Shown here: in pieces, positions 52,835 through 61,723 of the stretch
Numbering within the stretch: the stretch's first letter is position 1
Layout of the letters: each line of letters begins with the position of its first letter
DNA from: Parvularcula marina
Lineage (GTDB): Bacteria > Pseudomonadota > Alphaproteobacteria > Caulobacterales > Parvularculaceae
Direction of reading: 5' to 3'
Assembly (NCBI RefSeq): GCF_003399445.1
Contig: NZ_QUQO01000001.1
Span: 1 to 64,000 of the forward strand
DNA: 64,000 bases
Program-made: the position numbers and the translations under genes
The notes under the pieces: model-generated
The model's input: only the letters and a program-made list of their open reading frames with translations
Databases searched by the model: none
Told to the model about the DNA's origin: nothing

Positions 52835-54988
52835 ATGCGCATCGTTCTGGCCCTTCTGGGGCTGATACTTGCCGGAATTGGTATCTGGCTGTTCGATCCC
52901 CTGCCGCGCGTGCCGGGCGCAAAGGAGCTGTCGCGCGGGGCGGAGGGCTATGCCGCCCAGATCATAAGGGATGATTGGGGGACGCCGCATATTTACGGCG
53001 CGCGCGATGCCGATACGGCGTTCGGGCTCGCTTATGCGCATGCGGAGGATGATTTCGAGACGATCCAGCAGGTGATCGCCGCAACGCGCGGCAAGCTTGC
53101 GCGCTATAAGGGGGCGGGCGCTGCGCCGACAGATTACCTCATTGCCCTGATGGGGGTGTGGGAGACGGTGGACCTTCGTTACGCGCCGGATGTGCCCGAT
53201 GACGTGAAGGCTATCGCGGAAGCCTATGCGGCGGGACTTAATCTTTATGCGGCGGATCACCGGGATGAGGTGTGGGCAGGGCTTGCGCCCTTTGCCGCAG
53301 AGGATGTGATCGCCGGGTTCATCTTCAAGACGCCATTCTTCTATGGGTTCGATCGGGAGCTGCTGGCCCTGTTCGAGGGGGAGGGACCGCGCGAGCTGGC
53401 GCTTGATCCGGCAGAGGGGCGGGAAGCCTTTCAAATGACGGACCATCCCGCACCGGCAAGGGGTTCGAATGCTTTCGCCGTGGCGCCGCGCCGATCGGGA
53501 GATGGCGCCACCCGCCTTCTGATCAATTCACACCAGCCAATGACCGGCCCTGTTGCGTGGTATGAAGCGCATCTGGTCTCCGATGAGGGGCTCAATATGA
53601 CGGGCGGGGTCTTTCCCGGCACGCCGGTCATCCTGCACGGTTTCAACGATCATCTTGGTTGGGCGAATACGGTGAACAAACCCGATCTTGTCGATGTCTA
53701 CCGGCTGGAGGTGAACCCGGATGATCCGGGTCAGTACCGTTTTGACGGCGCGTGGCGGGATTTTGAGCAGGAGGTCGTGACGATCCCCGTCCGGCTCTTT
53801 GGCCCGTTTGTCTACAAGGCGAAACGCATCCTCAAGGAGAGCGTGCACGGCCCAGTGATCGAAGGGCCGGGGGGGACGTTCGCGATTGCCTATGCCGGGC
53901 GCGGCGAGATCCGCCAGCTTGAGCAATATTACCGCCTCAACCGCGCAGAGAACCTGCGCGAATTTATGTCGGCAATGCGGATCAACGCCCTGCCGAGTAT
54001 CAATTATATCTATGCGGATGAAAGAGGAAATATCGTCTTCATCCATAATGCGCAATATCCCGACCGGCTGGCAGGCTGGGACTGGCAAAAGGATTTGCCG
54101 GGCGACAGGCCGGAGCTGGTCTGGTCAGATTACCGGCCGTTTGAGGACATCCCCAGATTGGTCAATCCGCGTTCGGGCTTTGTCTTTAACGCCAACAACA
54201 CGCCCTTTACGGCCACGGACGGGCCGGACAATCTCAGCCCCGATGACATGCCGGCGGGGATGGGGCTGCAGACGGAGGAGACCAACCGTTCCTTGCGGAT
54301 CATGGAACTAACCGGAAACGGCGAGCCGATCACTCGCGAGCGGCTGCTCGCGATCAAATTCGATAAGTCCTATGCGGAAGACTCTCTGGCCGCCGAGATC
54401 ATCGCTGACTTACTAGCCGCCGACTGGTCAGGCGAGCCGCGCATGGCGGAAGCCGCAGGCTTTCTTGCCGACTGGGACATGTCGGCTGATGTCATGAGCC
54501 GTCATGCAGCGCTCGGTGTCCTGACCATGATGCCGGAGACCCGGCCCGGCGGGCAGGTGCGGACAGGCGAAGAGCGCCGCGCGATGTTCCGCGCGGTCGT
54601 TGATCACCTCCACCGGACCTATGGCCGGATTGATCCTGAATGGGGGGAGGTGAACCGGCTGATCCATGGCGAGGCGGACCTGCCGCTCGGCGGCGCGTCC
54701 GGTACGCTGCGCTCGGTGCATGGCGAGCTGATGGCCGATGGCCGCCTGCGCGCGATTGCGGGGGATACCTGGATTGCGCTGGTCGAATGGGACAGCCGGG
54801 GGCGCCAGACGGCCTCCGTCATCCACCAGTTCGGCAGCGCAACTCTCAATGAGGCATCTCCTCATTATGCGGATCAGGCGCCGTTATTTGCGGAGGAAGG
54901 CTGGCGTCCGGCTCTGCGGGAGTTGGAAGAGATCGAGGCGGTGGCGACGTCCCGCCGTCAGATCGGTGGTTCTGACGTTACAAGATAA
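52835..54988 (+). CDS. Penicillin acylase family (Ntn-hydrolase) protein
   Basis: 717 residues with an N-terminal hydrophobic export segment (MRIVLALLGLILAGIGIWLF). Ntn-hydrolase precursor: the small subunit begins IIRDDWGTPHIYG, and the predicted self-cleavage point is Gly210-Ser211 in PARGSNAFAVAP, Ser211 becoming the N-terminal nucleophile. LINSHQP, PGTPVILHGFNDHLGWANTV and later FNANNTP complete the catalytic core. The C-terminal HQFGSATLNEASPHYADQAPLF is typical. Members cleave acyl amides, including penicillins and acyl-homoserine lactones; the substrate here is unknown. Start codon GTG/ATG choice: ATG 52835, preceded by GAGGGG. Confidence 0.93.
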   Translation: MRIVLALLGLILAGIGIWLFDPLPRVPGAKELSRGAEGYAAQIIRDDWGTPHIYGARDADTAFGLAYAHAEDDFETIQQVIAATRGKLARYKGAGAAPTDYLIALMGVWETVDLRYAPDVPDDVKAIAEAYAAGLNLYAADHRDEVWAGLAPFAAEDVIAGFIFKTPFFYGFDRELLALFEGEGPRELALDPAEGREAFQMTDHPAPARGSNAFAVAPRRSGDGATRLLINSHQPMTGPVAWYEAHLVSDEGLNMTGGVFPGTPVILHGFNDHLGWANTVNKPDLVDVYRLEVNPDDPGQYRFDGAWRDFEQEVVTIPVRLFGPFVYKAKRILKESVHGPVIEGPGGTFAIAYAGRGEIRQLEQYYRLNRAENLREFMSAMRINALPSINYIYADERGNIVFIHNAQYPDRLAGWDWQKDLPGDRPELVWSDYRPFEDIPRLVNPRSGFVFNANNTPFTATDGPDNLSPDDMPAGMGLQTEETNRSLRIMELTGNGEPITRERLLAIKFDKSYAEDSLAAEIIADLLAADWSGEPRMAEAAGFLADWDMSADVMSRHAALGVLTMMPETRPGGQVRTGEERRAMFRAVVDHLHRTYGRIDPEWGEVNRLIHGEADLPLGGASGTLRSVHGELMADGRLRAIAGDTWIALVEWDSRGRQTASVIHQFGSATLNEASPHYADQAPLFAEEGWRPALRELEEIEAVATSRRQIGGSDVTR

Positions 54989-54991
54989 AGG

Positions 54992-55050
54992 GTTCCCCCC
55001 TTTAGTTCATTATGCTCTTCTCCCTCTTCGCGAAGCTTCGCAGGGAATAG
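54992..55050. repeat. Hairpin-rich spacer
   Basis: TAAAGGG and CCCTTTA arms just after the acylase stop form one small hairpin. A perfect 12-bp palindrome GCGAAGCTTCGC, flanked by TCCCT and AGGGA, forms a second. They may end or pause transcription; neither has a T run. Confidence 0.4.
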
Positions 55051-55052
55051 GG

Positions 55053-55406
55053 ATGAGTATATTTCTCGGCCTTCTGGCCGGAATGACACTTCTGGGGCAA
55101 ACCGATGCTGGCACGCTCTATGCTCGTGATTTTCAAGGGGAATTCGCGCCAAAGGGCTCATGCGCCATGCCCACTGAGCATTGGGTTTTTACCGCGCGGG
55201 AAGTGACGCAAGGCAAGATCGCCTGTCAGGTCGCCTCCCTCTCTTCGCAGGACGGACATGTGGTCGTCGCCACACGCAACTGCACCAAGAATGGCCAACC
55301 TCTGCCGGACCGGCACTACAGCCTCGACCTGATGTCCGAGGATATGGTCAAGGTGCAGGTTGGCGAGACCGCCTCTCTCCTGCAGCGCTGCCCCACCAAT
55401 CGCTGA
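55053..55406 (+). CDS. Hypothetical small secreted protein
   Basis: 117 residues from ATG 55053 with AGGGAATAGGG just upstream; a much longer frame exists but runs through the acylase gene and hairpins. Signal peptide MSIFLGLLAGMTLLGQTDA. Four mature Cys residues (GSCAMP, KIACQV, RNCTKN, LQRCPT) could form two disulfides. No family recognised. Confidence 0.65.
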   Translation: MSIFLGLLAGMTLLGQTDAGTLYARDFQGEFAPKGSCAMPTEHWVFTAREVTQGKIACQVASLSSQDGHVVVATRNCTKNGQPLPDRHYSLDLMSEDMVKVQVGETASLLQRCPTNR

Positions 55407-56810
55407 TCAGAGCAGCTTGCCGGGGTTCATCAGCCCCTTGGAGTCGAGCACAGTCTTGATCGCGCGCATCATCTCCATCTCGACATCGGATTTGCGGGTC
55501 TTCAGCTCATCACGCTTGAGGAGGCCAATGCCGTGCTCGGCGGAAATCGAGCCGTCATGCGCAACAACCACCTCATGAACGAGGTGCTCAAGCCGGGCGC
55601 CTTTCTTCACGCCGAAGGGCGAGGCGCCGTCAGGGGCGAGGATGTCATAATGGATATTGCCGTCGCCCATATGGCCGAAGGCGATGATCCGTGCACCCGG
55701 GGCCTCTGCCGTGACGGCGTTGCCGGCCTTCTCAAGGAATGAGGGGACTTCGCGGATGGGGACGGAGATATCGCATTTGACACATTGGGCGGCGTCTTTC
55801 TTCATCGCCTCGGAGGCGTTGTGACGCAAAGCCCAAAGGGTGTACGCCTGGCCTTCGCTCTGCGCTATCGTCCCGTCACTGACGATCTTGCGTTCCATCG
55901 CGCCGGAGAGGATATCTTCGGTCAACTCGGCGAGGACTCCCTGACGTCCAGCCGAAAGTTCGGTCAGGACATAAAAAGGACTGCGGGTTTCGACCGGCCG
56001 GGGCAGGTCGGGGAAATGCGCCAGCACAAGTTCGAGCAGGTTTGCATTCATCAGCTCAAAGGAGGTGACGGCCCCACCTGATTTCTCCTGCACGAGGCTG
56101 AGGAGGTCGACAGCGGCGGCAGGTGAGGGCACGGCAAGGAAGGCCGTCTGAGTCTCTGCCGGGCGGGGATAAAGCTTGAGGACAGCTGCGGTGATGATGC
56201 CCAGCGTGCCTTCGCCGCCGATGAAGAGATGCTTTAAGTCATAGCCGGTATTATTCTTCCGCAGGCGGTTCAATCCGTTCCAGATGCGCCCGTCTGGCAG
56301 CACGGCTTCGATGCCGAGGACAAGGTCGCGGGCATTGCCGTAGCGAATGACATTGACCCCGCCCGCATTGGTCGAGAGCACACCGCCAATATTGCAGCTT
56401 CCTTCTGAGCCGATCGACAGCGGGAAGAGACGCCCGGCTTCTCTTGCGGCATCCTGCACGGCTTCGAGTGTCACCCCGGCCTCTGCGGTCAGGGTGAAAT
56501 CCTCCGGCGAGATATCGCGGATGCGGTTTATACGGCGGGTACTGATCAGGACTTCGCCTTGCGGCACCTGCCCGCCGACCAGACCCGTATTGCCGCCCTG
56601 CGGCACGACGGCGAGATCATGCGCATGGCAATAGCGCATGATGCTTGAGAGCTCTTCGGTCGAGCCCGGCGCAAGTACCAGCGAGGCCTCACCGGGCCAG
56701 CGGCCGCGCCATTCTTCGAGCAGCGGCGTGCGGTCATCGCCCTCGATCAGGGCATCAGGCCCGGCAAGAGATGTCAAAGCAGTAAGGGCGTCAGATGAAT
56801 GATCAGTCAT
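55407..56810 (-). CDS. FAD-linked oxidase (D-2-hydroxyglutarate/D-lactate dehydrogenase-like)
   Basis: 467 residues from ATG 56810; an upstream in-frame ATG at 56852 is possible. FAD-binding PCMH domain: LVLAPGSTEELSSIMRYCHAHDLAVVPQGGNTGLVGGQVPQ and SIGSEGSCNIGGVLSTNAGGVNVIRYGNARDLVLGIEAVLPDG. The C-terminal FAD-oxidase domain has FGHMGDGNIHYDILAP with metal-binding His, and ISAEHGIGLLKRDEL. The family oxidises D-2-hydroxy acids and passes electrons to ETF or quinones. The substrate cannot be fixed from sequence; it converges with the small secreted gene, no gap. Confidence 0.9.
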   Translation of the reverse strand: MTDHSSDALTALTSLAGPDALIEGDDRTPLLEEWRGRWPGEASLVLAPGSTEELSSIMRYCHAHDLAVVPQGGNTGLVGGQVPQGEVLISTRRINRIRDISPEDFTLTAEAGVTLEAVQDAAREAGRLFPLSIGSEGSCNIGGVLSTNAGGVNVIRYGNARDLVLGIEAVLPDGRIWNGLNRLRKNNTGYDLKHLFIGGEGTLGIITAAVLKLYPRPAETQTAFLAVPSPAAAVDLLSLVQEKSGGAVTSFELMNANLLELVLAHFPDLPRPVETRSPFYVLTELSAGRQGVLAELTEDILSGAMERKIVSDGTIAQSEGQAYTLWALRHNASEAMKKDAAQCVKCDISVPIREVPSFLEKAGNAVTAEAPGARIIAFGHMGDGNIHYDILAPDGASPFGVKKGARLEHLVHEVVVAHDGSISAEHGIGLLKRDELKTRKSDVEMEMMRAIKTVLDSKGLMNPGKLL

Positions 56811-57079
56811 TCGCACAGTGTCGGCGGCTCTAGCGCTGGCGTCCAGAGGCAAGCTGAAATCGTTATTGACCTTTTGTTACCGAAATAGGGGGCATCATCA
56901 TGAAAGCGCCACATCCTGCCGCAACTTGGCCCCGCTTCACGGGTTATAGACGTACTGCCAATCGGAGTGATGATGATGGGTATAAGGACAGAAAAACCGT
57001 TTCCGCTCAACCGCCCGGTTAGTAGCTTTGCCCCGGCGCCGTGGAAAACCTCCGGCACCGGGACCACGTCGTCCAGCAA
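56811..57079. other. Intergenic region with two unsupported small open frames
   Basis: ATG 56901 preceded by GGGGG gives a 40-codon frame (MKAPHPAATWPRF...), and ATG 56970 preceded by CGGAG gives a 52-codon frame that runs into the 3' end of the desaturase gene. Ribosome sites look fair but nothing protein-like is recognised, so neither is called a gene. Confidence 0.3.
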
Positions 57080-57742
57080 TCAGCCGAGGAAGGCTCGCCG
57101 CGGCGACAATCGCCGCCTGAGCGAGTAACAGACAGCGCAGGTAATGCGCCGTGTCCGGTTGATCCACCGCCGCCCCAGCAGCGGGTGGGTATAAGCCTCC
57201 CGGTCCGTCCGGGGCGAGACTCCAAACAGGCCCTCCACAATCCCTTCAATGATGCGGAAGATGCGCAACCCGTCGAGTGTCGGGTTCAGCATATTCGTGA
57301 TCGAGCAGTAATGGGTATTGTACCCATTGCGGTGGTGCGCCCAGTGATGCTGTGCGGTCTGGATGATCTTGGCCTGTTGAAGGGCACGGACTATCTTCGG
57401 CACCTCGGTGGGTTTGAGATGCGCCCAACGATGCACTTCATTGGCCATGACCCCGACCAGAAGGGCGGTGACGGTCATGACATTGAGCCAGCCGCACAGG
57501 CTGAAAATGCCGCCCACGACAAATGCGACGCCGAGCACGCCTCTTGTGCGTTTGAGAAGCGGCGCCTTAGTGAATTTCAGCGGGTCCTCATGATGGAGGA
57601 TATTCGGCAGCATGACCGTCGGGCCGATGATCGGCCAGTTCGGATCGCCATAAGTATCCTCGAACCAGTGAACGATGCCGCTGATCAGATCAGCCAGCAG
57701 CACACCCAGCAGGATCTGGATGGTGATTTCATATGGTGACAT
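57080..57742 (-). CDS. carF: CarF/PEDS1-like plasmanylethanolamine desaturase (Kua family)
   Basis: 220 residues with about four membrane helices. The lipid desaturase domain is complete: LLADLISGIVHWFEDTYGDPNWPIIGP (His25), NILHHEDPLKF (His50-51), ANEVHRWAHLKP (His104, His108) and QTAQHHWAHHRNGYNTHYCSITN (His132-133, 136-137, 144). These match the conserved histidines of CarF and human TMEM189, which make the vinyl ether bond of plasmalogens. In Myxococcus CarF is needed for the response to light through singlet oxygen. It is a single gene behind two tandem operator-like sites. Activity would require ether lipids, not shown here. Confidence 0.87.
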   Translation of the reverse strand: MSPYEITIQILLGVLLADLISGIVHWFEDTYGDPNWPIIGPTVMLPNILHHEDPLKFTKAPLLKRTRGVLGVAFVVGGIFSLCGWLNVMTVTALLVGVMANEVHRWAHLKPTEVPKIVRALQQAKIIQTAQHHWAHHRNGYNTHYCSITNMLNPTLDGLRIFRIIEGIVEGLFGVSPRTDREAYTHPLLGRRWINRTRRITCAVCYSLRRRLSPRRAFLG

Positions 57743-57757
57743 GGCTCGCCCCTTTCG

Positions 57758-57790
57758 TGAACCCTGTTCAATTGAATTGAACCTTGTTCA
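57758..57790. promoter_or_regulatory. Two tandem operator-like inverted repeats upstream of carF
   Basis: TGAAC-CCT-GTTCA (57758-57770) and TGAAC-CTT-GTTCA (57778-57790), each with perfect 5-bp arms, start 20 bases apart (two helical turns), 16-48 bases upstream of the carF start. The spacer forms a third dyad, GTTCAATT-G-AATTGAAC. Position fits repression of the carF promoter; the regulator is unknown. Confidence 0.6.
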
Positions 57791-57841
57791 TTTCGAGCAG
57801 TATGACCACGAAATATTTCGTAATATTTTGGGGGGAGAGCG

Positions 57842-58462
57842 TCAGCTCTGGGCGGTTTCGGTCATCTCCTCGCGCAGCTCTTTGATCCCGTAATTCTTCT
57901 CGCTGGAGGTGAGATGGATCTCGGGGTGGGCGGCGGGATGGGTTTTGGCCATCTCGGCGACCTTCGCACGGGTTTCCTCGGCCTCGGTCGGCTTTATCTT
58001 GTCCGTCTTTGTCAGGACGATCTGATAGGGTACGGCGGATTCATCGAGCAGGGACATGGTCTCAATATCGACGGGTTTCAGGCCGTGCCGGCTGTCGATC
58101 AGGATATGCACCCGGCGCAGGTTTGGACGACCGCGCAAGTAATCGCGGGTCAGGCCTGTCCAAGCATTGACATCCTTACGCGAGGCGCGGGCATAGCCAT
58201 AGCCGGGCAGGTCGACGAGGCGCAGCACGCCGCCGAGATTGAAGAAATTGAGCTCTCGCGTCCGGCCCGGCGTGTTCGATGTCCGGGCAAGGGCATTCCG
58301 GCCCGTCAGCGCATTGATCAGGGAGGACTTGCCGACATTGGACCGCCCCGCGAAGGCGAATTCAGGCAGGTCAGAGGGCGGCAGGGCTTCCATCTTCACA
58401 ACGCCGAGCATGAAATCACATGGCCCGGCAAATAGTTTGTGTGCGGTGTCAGAGAGGGTCAT
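57842..58462 (-). CDS. engB: Ribosome biogenesis GTP-binding protein EngB/YsxC
   Basis: 206 residues, small GTPase needed for 50S assembly. G1 FAGRSNVGKSSLINAL, G2 ARTSNTPGRTRELNFF, G3 LVDLPGYGYARA, G4 IVLTKTDKIKP, G5 TSSEKNYG. Last gene of the rpmH-rnpA-yidC operon; the start overlaps the previous gene by 4 bases. Confidence 0.97.
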   Translation of the reverse strand: MTLSDTAHKLFAGPCDFMLGVVKMEALPPSDLPEFAFAGRSNVGKSSLINALTGRNALARTSNTPGRTRELNFFNLGGVLRLVDLPGYGYARASRKDVNAWTGLTRDYLRGRPNLRRVHILIDSRHGLKPVDIETMSLLDESAVPYQIVLTKTDKIKPTEAEETRAKVAEMAKTHPAAHPEIHLTSSEKNYGIKELREEMTETAQS

Positions 58463-59196
58463 GACGGAATGCCTTTCCGGGCGGCAGCGGTGAGGAGCGC
58501 ATCATAAAGCGGACGCAATGCTGGCTGGCTCTCAAGGGCTGCAAGGTTTTTCTCAACGGTTGCCTGATCGCCGCGCGCCACGGGACCGGTCAGCGAATCA
58601 AGCGGCGACGCGGTGAAGCCGTCGATCAGGGAACGGAAATAAGGCACGAGCAGCGGGACGGGCGGCAGGCCGAGTTCTTCCTCGGCGACGCGCGCAACCT
58701 CGTTCCATGTAAAGCTGACAAGATTGCCGGAGAGAACGGCTAGCGCGTGATAGAGCGGTTTCTGTTCTTTGGTGATGGCTGTGCAGGGATTGCTCAGCAT
58801 CGGGAAAATATCGCCGAAATCAGTATTTCCGTCCTCATCCATCTCCTCGCCGACAAACAGGATCGTGCTCATCTGGTTAAGGGGCACGGCATGGGCGGGG
58901 AAAGAGAAGAGCGGATGCCACCCGGTCATGCCCTCAAAGCTGTGGGCGCCCGAGAAGTGAACCAGCCGCTTGCCTTTAAGGATCGCGCGGTGTTCGGCAG
59001 CAAAGCCCTCAATCGCGCCGTCAGAGATGGCGAGAAGCACAATGTCGGCCTCGCTCACGACATCGCGTAAGGCAAGTCCGCCTGAAGCTTCAGCGCGGCG
59101 CGACCATAGGGTGAGCGCCGCACCGGACTGGTGCAGATAGGGACCGAGCGAAGTGGCGAGCCGCCCGTCGCCGATGAGGGCGTAGCGGGGGCTCAT
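58459..59196 (-). CDS. Rossmann-fold protein with DUF2520 domain
   Basis: 245 residues. The N-terminal nucleotide-binding motif YALIGDGRLATSLGPYLHQSG and SEADIVLLAISDGAI are followed by VHFSGAHSFEGMTGWHPLFSFPAHAVPL, and a helical DUF2520 C-terminal domain containing KPLYHALAVLSGNLVSFTWNEV. The family resembles F420/NADP-type or ketopantoate-type reductases; the substrate is unknown. It is inserted between yidC (6-base gap) and engB (4-base overlap), where most relatives have engB directly. Confidence 0.85.
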   Translation of the reverse strand: MSPRYALIGDGRLATSLGPYLHQSGAALTLWSRRAEASGGLALRDVVSEADIVLLAISDGAIEGFAAEHRAILKGKRLVHFSGAHSFEGMTGWHPLFSFPAHAVPLNQMSTILFVGEEMDEDGNTDFGDIFPMLSNPCTAITKEQKPLYHALAVLSGNLVSFTWNEVARVAEEELGLPPVPLLVPYFRSLIDGFTASPLDSLTGPVARGDQATVEKNLAALESQPALRPLYDALLTAAARKGIPS

Positions 59197-59202
59197 CTTT
59201 GC

Positions 59203-60990
59203 CTACTTCGCCTTGTTCTCATTGGCTGCATCTGGGCTCTTGCCGAAGCTGGCCTTGATGTTGCCGAGAATATCGACGTCCGCGCCCTGACGTTTCATGA
59301 TCACATATTGCTGGAGCACGGAGAGGAAGGTGTTCCAGAACCAGTAAAGGACCAGGCCCGCTGCGAAAGGTGCAAAGATGAACATGAAGATCAGGGGCAT
59401 CAGGCCGAAGATCAGTTTCTGAGTATCATCAGTGGGCGGCGGGTTCAGTTTGGTCTGAACATACATGGCTGCGCCCATCAGGAGCGGCAGGATGCCAAGC
59501 CCGAGGAAGGAGCCGATGACCGGAACCGACAGCGGATCATATGGTAGAAGGCCGAACAGGTTGAAGATCGAGGTCGGATCCCGTTCAGCAAGGTCCTTGA
59601 TGTAAAGGAACGGCTCGTGGCGCAGCTCGGTGGTCACGAACAGCGTTTTATAGAGCGCAAAGAAGATCGGCATCTGCGCGAGGATCGGCAGGCAGCCGGC
59701 GGCAGGATTGATCTTGTACTTCTTGTACAGGGCCATCATTTCCTGCTGCTGCTTGGCCTTGTCGTCCTTGTAGCGCTCCTGAACCTTTTTGAGTTCAGGC
59801 TGGACTTTCTTCATCCCAGCCATGGATTTGTAGGAAAGGTTGGCTAGCGGGAAGAGGATCGCCTTGATGACAAGGGTAAGGAGCAGGATCGCCACGCCCC
59901 AATTGCCGACGAGCCCGTGGAAGAAGCTCAGTACCGCGAAAATACCGCGCGTCAGCAGCCACAGGATATTGCCCCAGTCGACGGCCTCATCAAATCGGTC
60001 AATGCCGAGATTATTCTCATATTCGCGAAGCTGTTTGACCTCTTTGGCCCCGCCAAAAAGATGCGAGGTCATGGTCAGCTCACCACCCGCCGGGACTGTC
60101 TGCGGGTCGAGCAGATAAGTCGACTGGAAGGTCGGGGTAACGGCGGCGTTGTCGGATTTGATATCCGCGCGGAACGGCATGTCCTGCGGCGGAATTACAG
60201 CGGCGAGCTTGTATTTGTCGGTCAGACCGATCCAGCCGCCGACGCCGCTTTTGAGGACCGGACCCTTCTTCAGGACGTTCTTGTATTTGCGGTCGATGAT
60301 GTCGCCCTGCACGACCCCGACAGGGCCTTCATAGAGCATCATCATATTCTTCAGGTCAGGCGGGATGCCTTTTTGGAAGGCTCCAGCATATCCCTGTACT
60401 GTCGCCGGGGCATCGGTCTCGTTACGCACGGTTTGCGTGAAGGTGAACATGAAGTGCTCATCAACCGAGATCGTCACTTCGTGCTCTATATCGCCTTGCG
60501 TACGGGTGAAGGTGACCGGCGTCTCAAGTGTCAGGACGGCGTCTTGCGGCGCGGACCAGACAACACTCGCATCAGGCTGGCCGTTGATCTGTAGGCCAGA
60601 GCGCATGAACTGCGCATTCGGGGAGTTGCGCGGAGACAGCAGCGTCATCGGCGGTGAGTCGGGATCTAGTGTCAGCTTGTATTCGGACAGCTTGAGGTCA
60701 TCGAAGACGAGCCCGCGAAGATTGATCGAGCCTTCAAGCTCATCGGTCTTGATGAGAACGCGGCCCGGCGCAGTGGAGAGAGCTTCCTCGCGGCCAACCT
60801 CAGCGGTTGAGGGCGCAAGAATGTCAGGATTACCAGAAGACGCGGTGGCAGGGCCTTGCGCTTCGATTGCGGCTTGGCGGGCAGCCTCGGCCTCTTTCCA
60901 AGCCTTTTGCTTGGGGCCGACAATGAGTGCCTGATAGCCGAAGATGATCAGCATCGACAGAACGAGCGCGAGAATAAGATTGCGATCCAT
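59203..60990 (-). CDS. yidC: Membrane protein insertase YidC
   Basis: 595 residues. N-terminal helix (LILALVLSMLIIFGYQALIV) and a large periplasmic beta domain (about 60-340) are followed by the conserved five-helix insertase core (about 350-570): VDWGNILWLLTRGIFAVLSFFHGLVGNWGVAILLLTLVIKAILFPLANLSYKSMAGMKKVQPEL, with the hydrophilic-groove Arg-equivalent region, and FWNTFLSVLQQYVIMKRQG. Downstream of rnpA (42-base gap, no yidD between). Confidence 0.98.
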   Translation of the reverse strand: MDRNLILALVLSMLIIFGYQALIVGPKQKAWKEAEAARQAAIEAQGPATASSGNPDILAPSTAEVGREEALSTAPGRVLIKTDELEGSINLRGLVFDDLKLSEYKLTLDPDSPPMTLLSPRNSPNAQFMRSGLQINGQPDASVVWSAPQDAVLTLETPVTFTRTQGDIEHEVTISVDEHFMFTFTQTVRNETDAPATVQGYAGAFQKGIPPDLKNMMMLYEGPVGVVQGDIIDRKYKNVLKKGPVLKSGVGGWIGLTDKYKLAAVIPPQDMPFRADIKSDNAAVTPTFQSTYLLDPQTVPAGGELTMTSHLFGGAKEVKQLREYENNLGIDRFDEAVDWGNILWLLTRGIFAVLSFFHGLVGNWGVAILLLTLVIKAILFPLANLSYKSMAGMKKVQPELKKVQERYKDDKAKQQQEMMALYKKYKINPAAGCLPILAQMPIFFALYKTLFVTTELRHEPFLYIKDLAERDPTSIFNLFGLLPYDPLSVPVIGSFLGLGILPLLMGAAMYVQTKLNPPPTDDTQKLIFGLMPLIFMFIFAPFAAGLVLYWFWNTFLSVLQQYVIMKRQGADVDILGNIKASFGKSPDAANENKAK

Positions 60991-61032
60991 GAAACAGTCA
61001 CCAGCGGCCGAGAGGTCTTCGGCAGTTAAGGT

Positions 61033-61377
61033 TCATCGGGGAGGGATGGAACCCCCGGCCTCTACAAGCGCACTCCGAAGATCGTCAAGCAGGGCAGGAA
61101 AGGAGAGAGTGGCCGCGTGCGGCCGGGCGAGAAGATTATAGTCATGCCCCGGGGCGGCATGTTCGGGAAAGACGGCCGCCGCGGCGGCTCTCAGGCGGCG
61201 TTTGATGCGATTGCGCATCACGGCATTGCCGAGCTTTTTCGTGACGGTGAAGCCGATTCGGACTTCATCAGTGCCGTTTGGGAGAGCCTGCAACAGAAAA
61301 GCGCGCCGTGAGGCGCGCTTGCCGTGTCGTAGAGCGAGGAAGTCGCTGCGGCGACGGAGTCTGGCGAGGGCCAGCAT
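61033..61377 (-). CDS. rnpA: Ribonuclease P protein component
   Basis: 114 residues, basic protein subunit of RNase P for tRNA 5' maturation. Typical segments: ARLRRRSDFLALRHGKRASRRAFLLQ at the N-terminus and the RNR signature VRIGFTVTKKLGNAVMRNRIKRRLRAAA. It starts 11 bases after rpmH; the last 30 residues are a Pro/Gly-containing tail. Confidence 0.96.
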   Translation of the reverse strand: MLALARLRRRSDFLALRHGKRASRRAFLLQALPNGTDEVRIGFTVTKKLGNAVMRNRIKRRLRAAAAAVFPEHAAPGHDYNLLARPHAATLSFPALLDDLRSALVEAGGSIPPR

Positions 61378-61388
61378 CCTTGCGCCAG

Positions 61389-61523
61389 TTAAGCGGAGAG
61401 CTTAGCGCGGCCCTTGGAGCGGCGATTAGCCAAAATCTTGCGACCGCCGACAGTGGCCTTGCGGGCGCGGAAGCCGTGGCGGCGTTTGCGCTTCAGGTTG
61501 CTCGGTTGAAATGTGCGTTTCAT
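61389..61523 (-). CDS. rpmH: 50S ribosomal protein L34
   Basis: 44 residues: [18 protein letters not shown], then [20 protein letters not shown] and RAKLSA. This is a full-length, strongly basic L34. First gene of the rpmH-rnpA-yidC operon, which in many bacteria lies close to the replication origin; no DnaA boxes were noticed here. The intergenic region 61524-61723 should hold promoters for this operon and for the divergent TVP38 gene. Confidence 0.97.
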   Translation of the reverse strand: MKRTFQPSNLKRKRRHGFRARKATVGGRKILANRRSKGRAKLSA

Positions 61524-61723
61524 GTCGGTTTTCCGCCAATTGGAGAATTCTCTGATGAGCCGCGTCCGGTAAAGGAGCTGTCCCCTTAGGTCAAGCGAAA
61601 TCCGCTTTCACTTTCCCGGAACTGTAACCAGAATTTCTAACTGCCGAACAGGTGAGGGACATGTCGTTGCGTTGACCCATTTCGCGCTACACGCGCATCA
61701 GACCTTCCAAGGGGGAAGAACCC

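Noticed and set aside
56901-57128. Two small frames (40 and 52 codons) with fair ribosome sites
   Set aside because: No recognisable features, one runs into the 3' end of the desaturase gene, and nothing else supports translation.
61524-61723. Replication origin near rpmH
   Set aside because: rpmH-rnpA is often near oriC, but no DnaA boxes, AT-rich unwinding region, dnaA or parAB genes are visible here.
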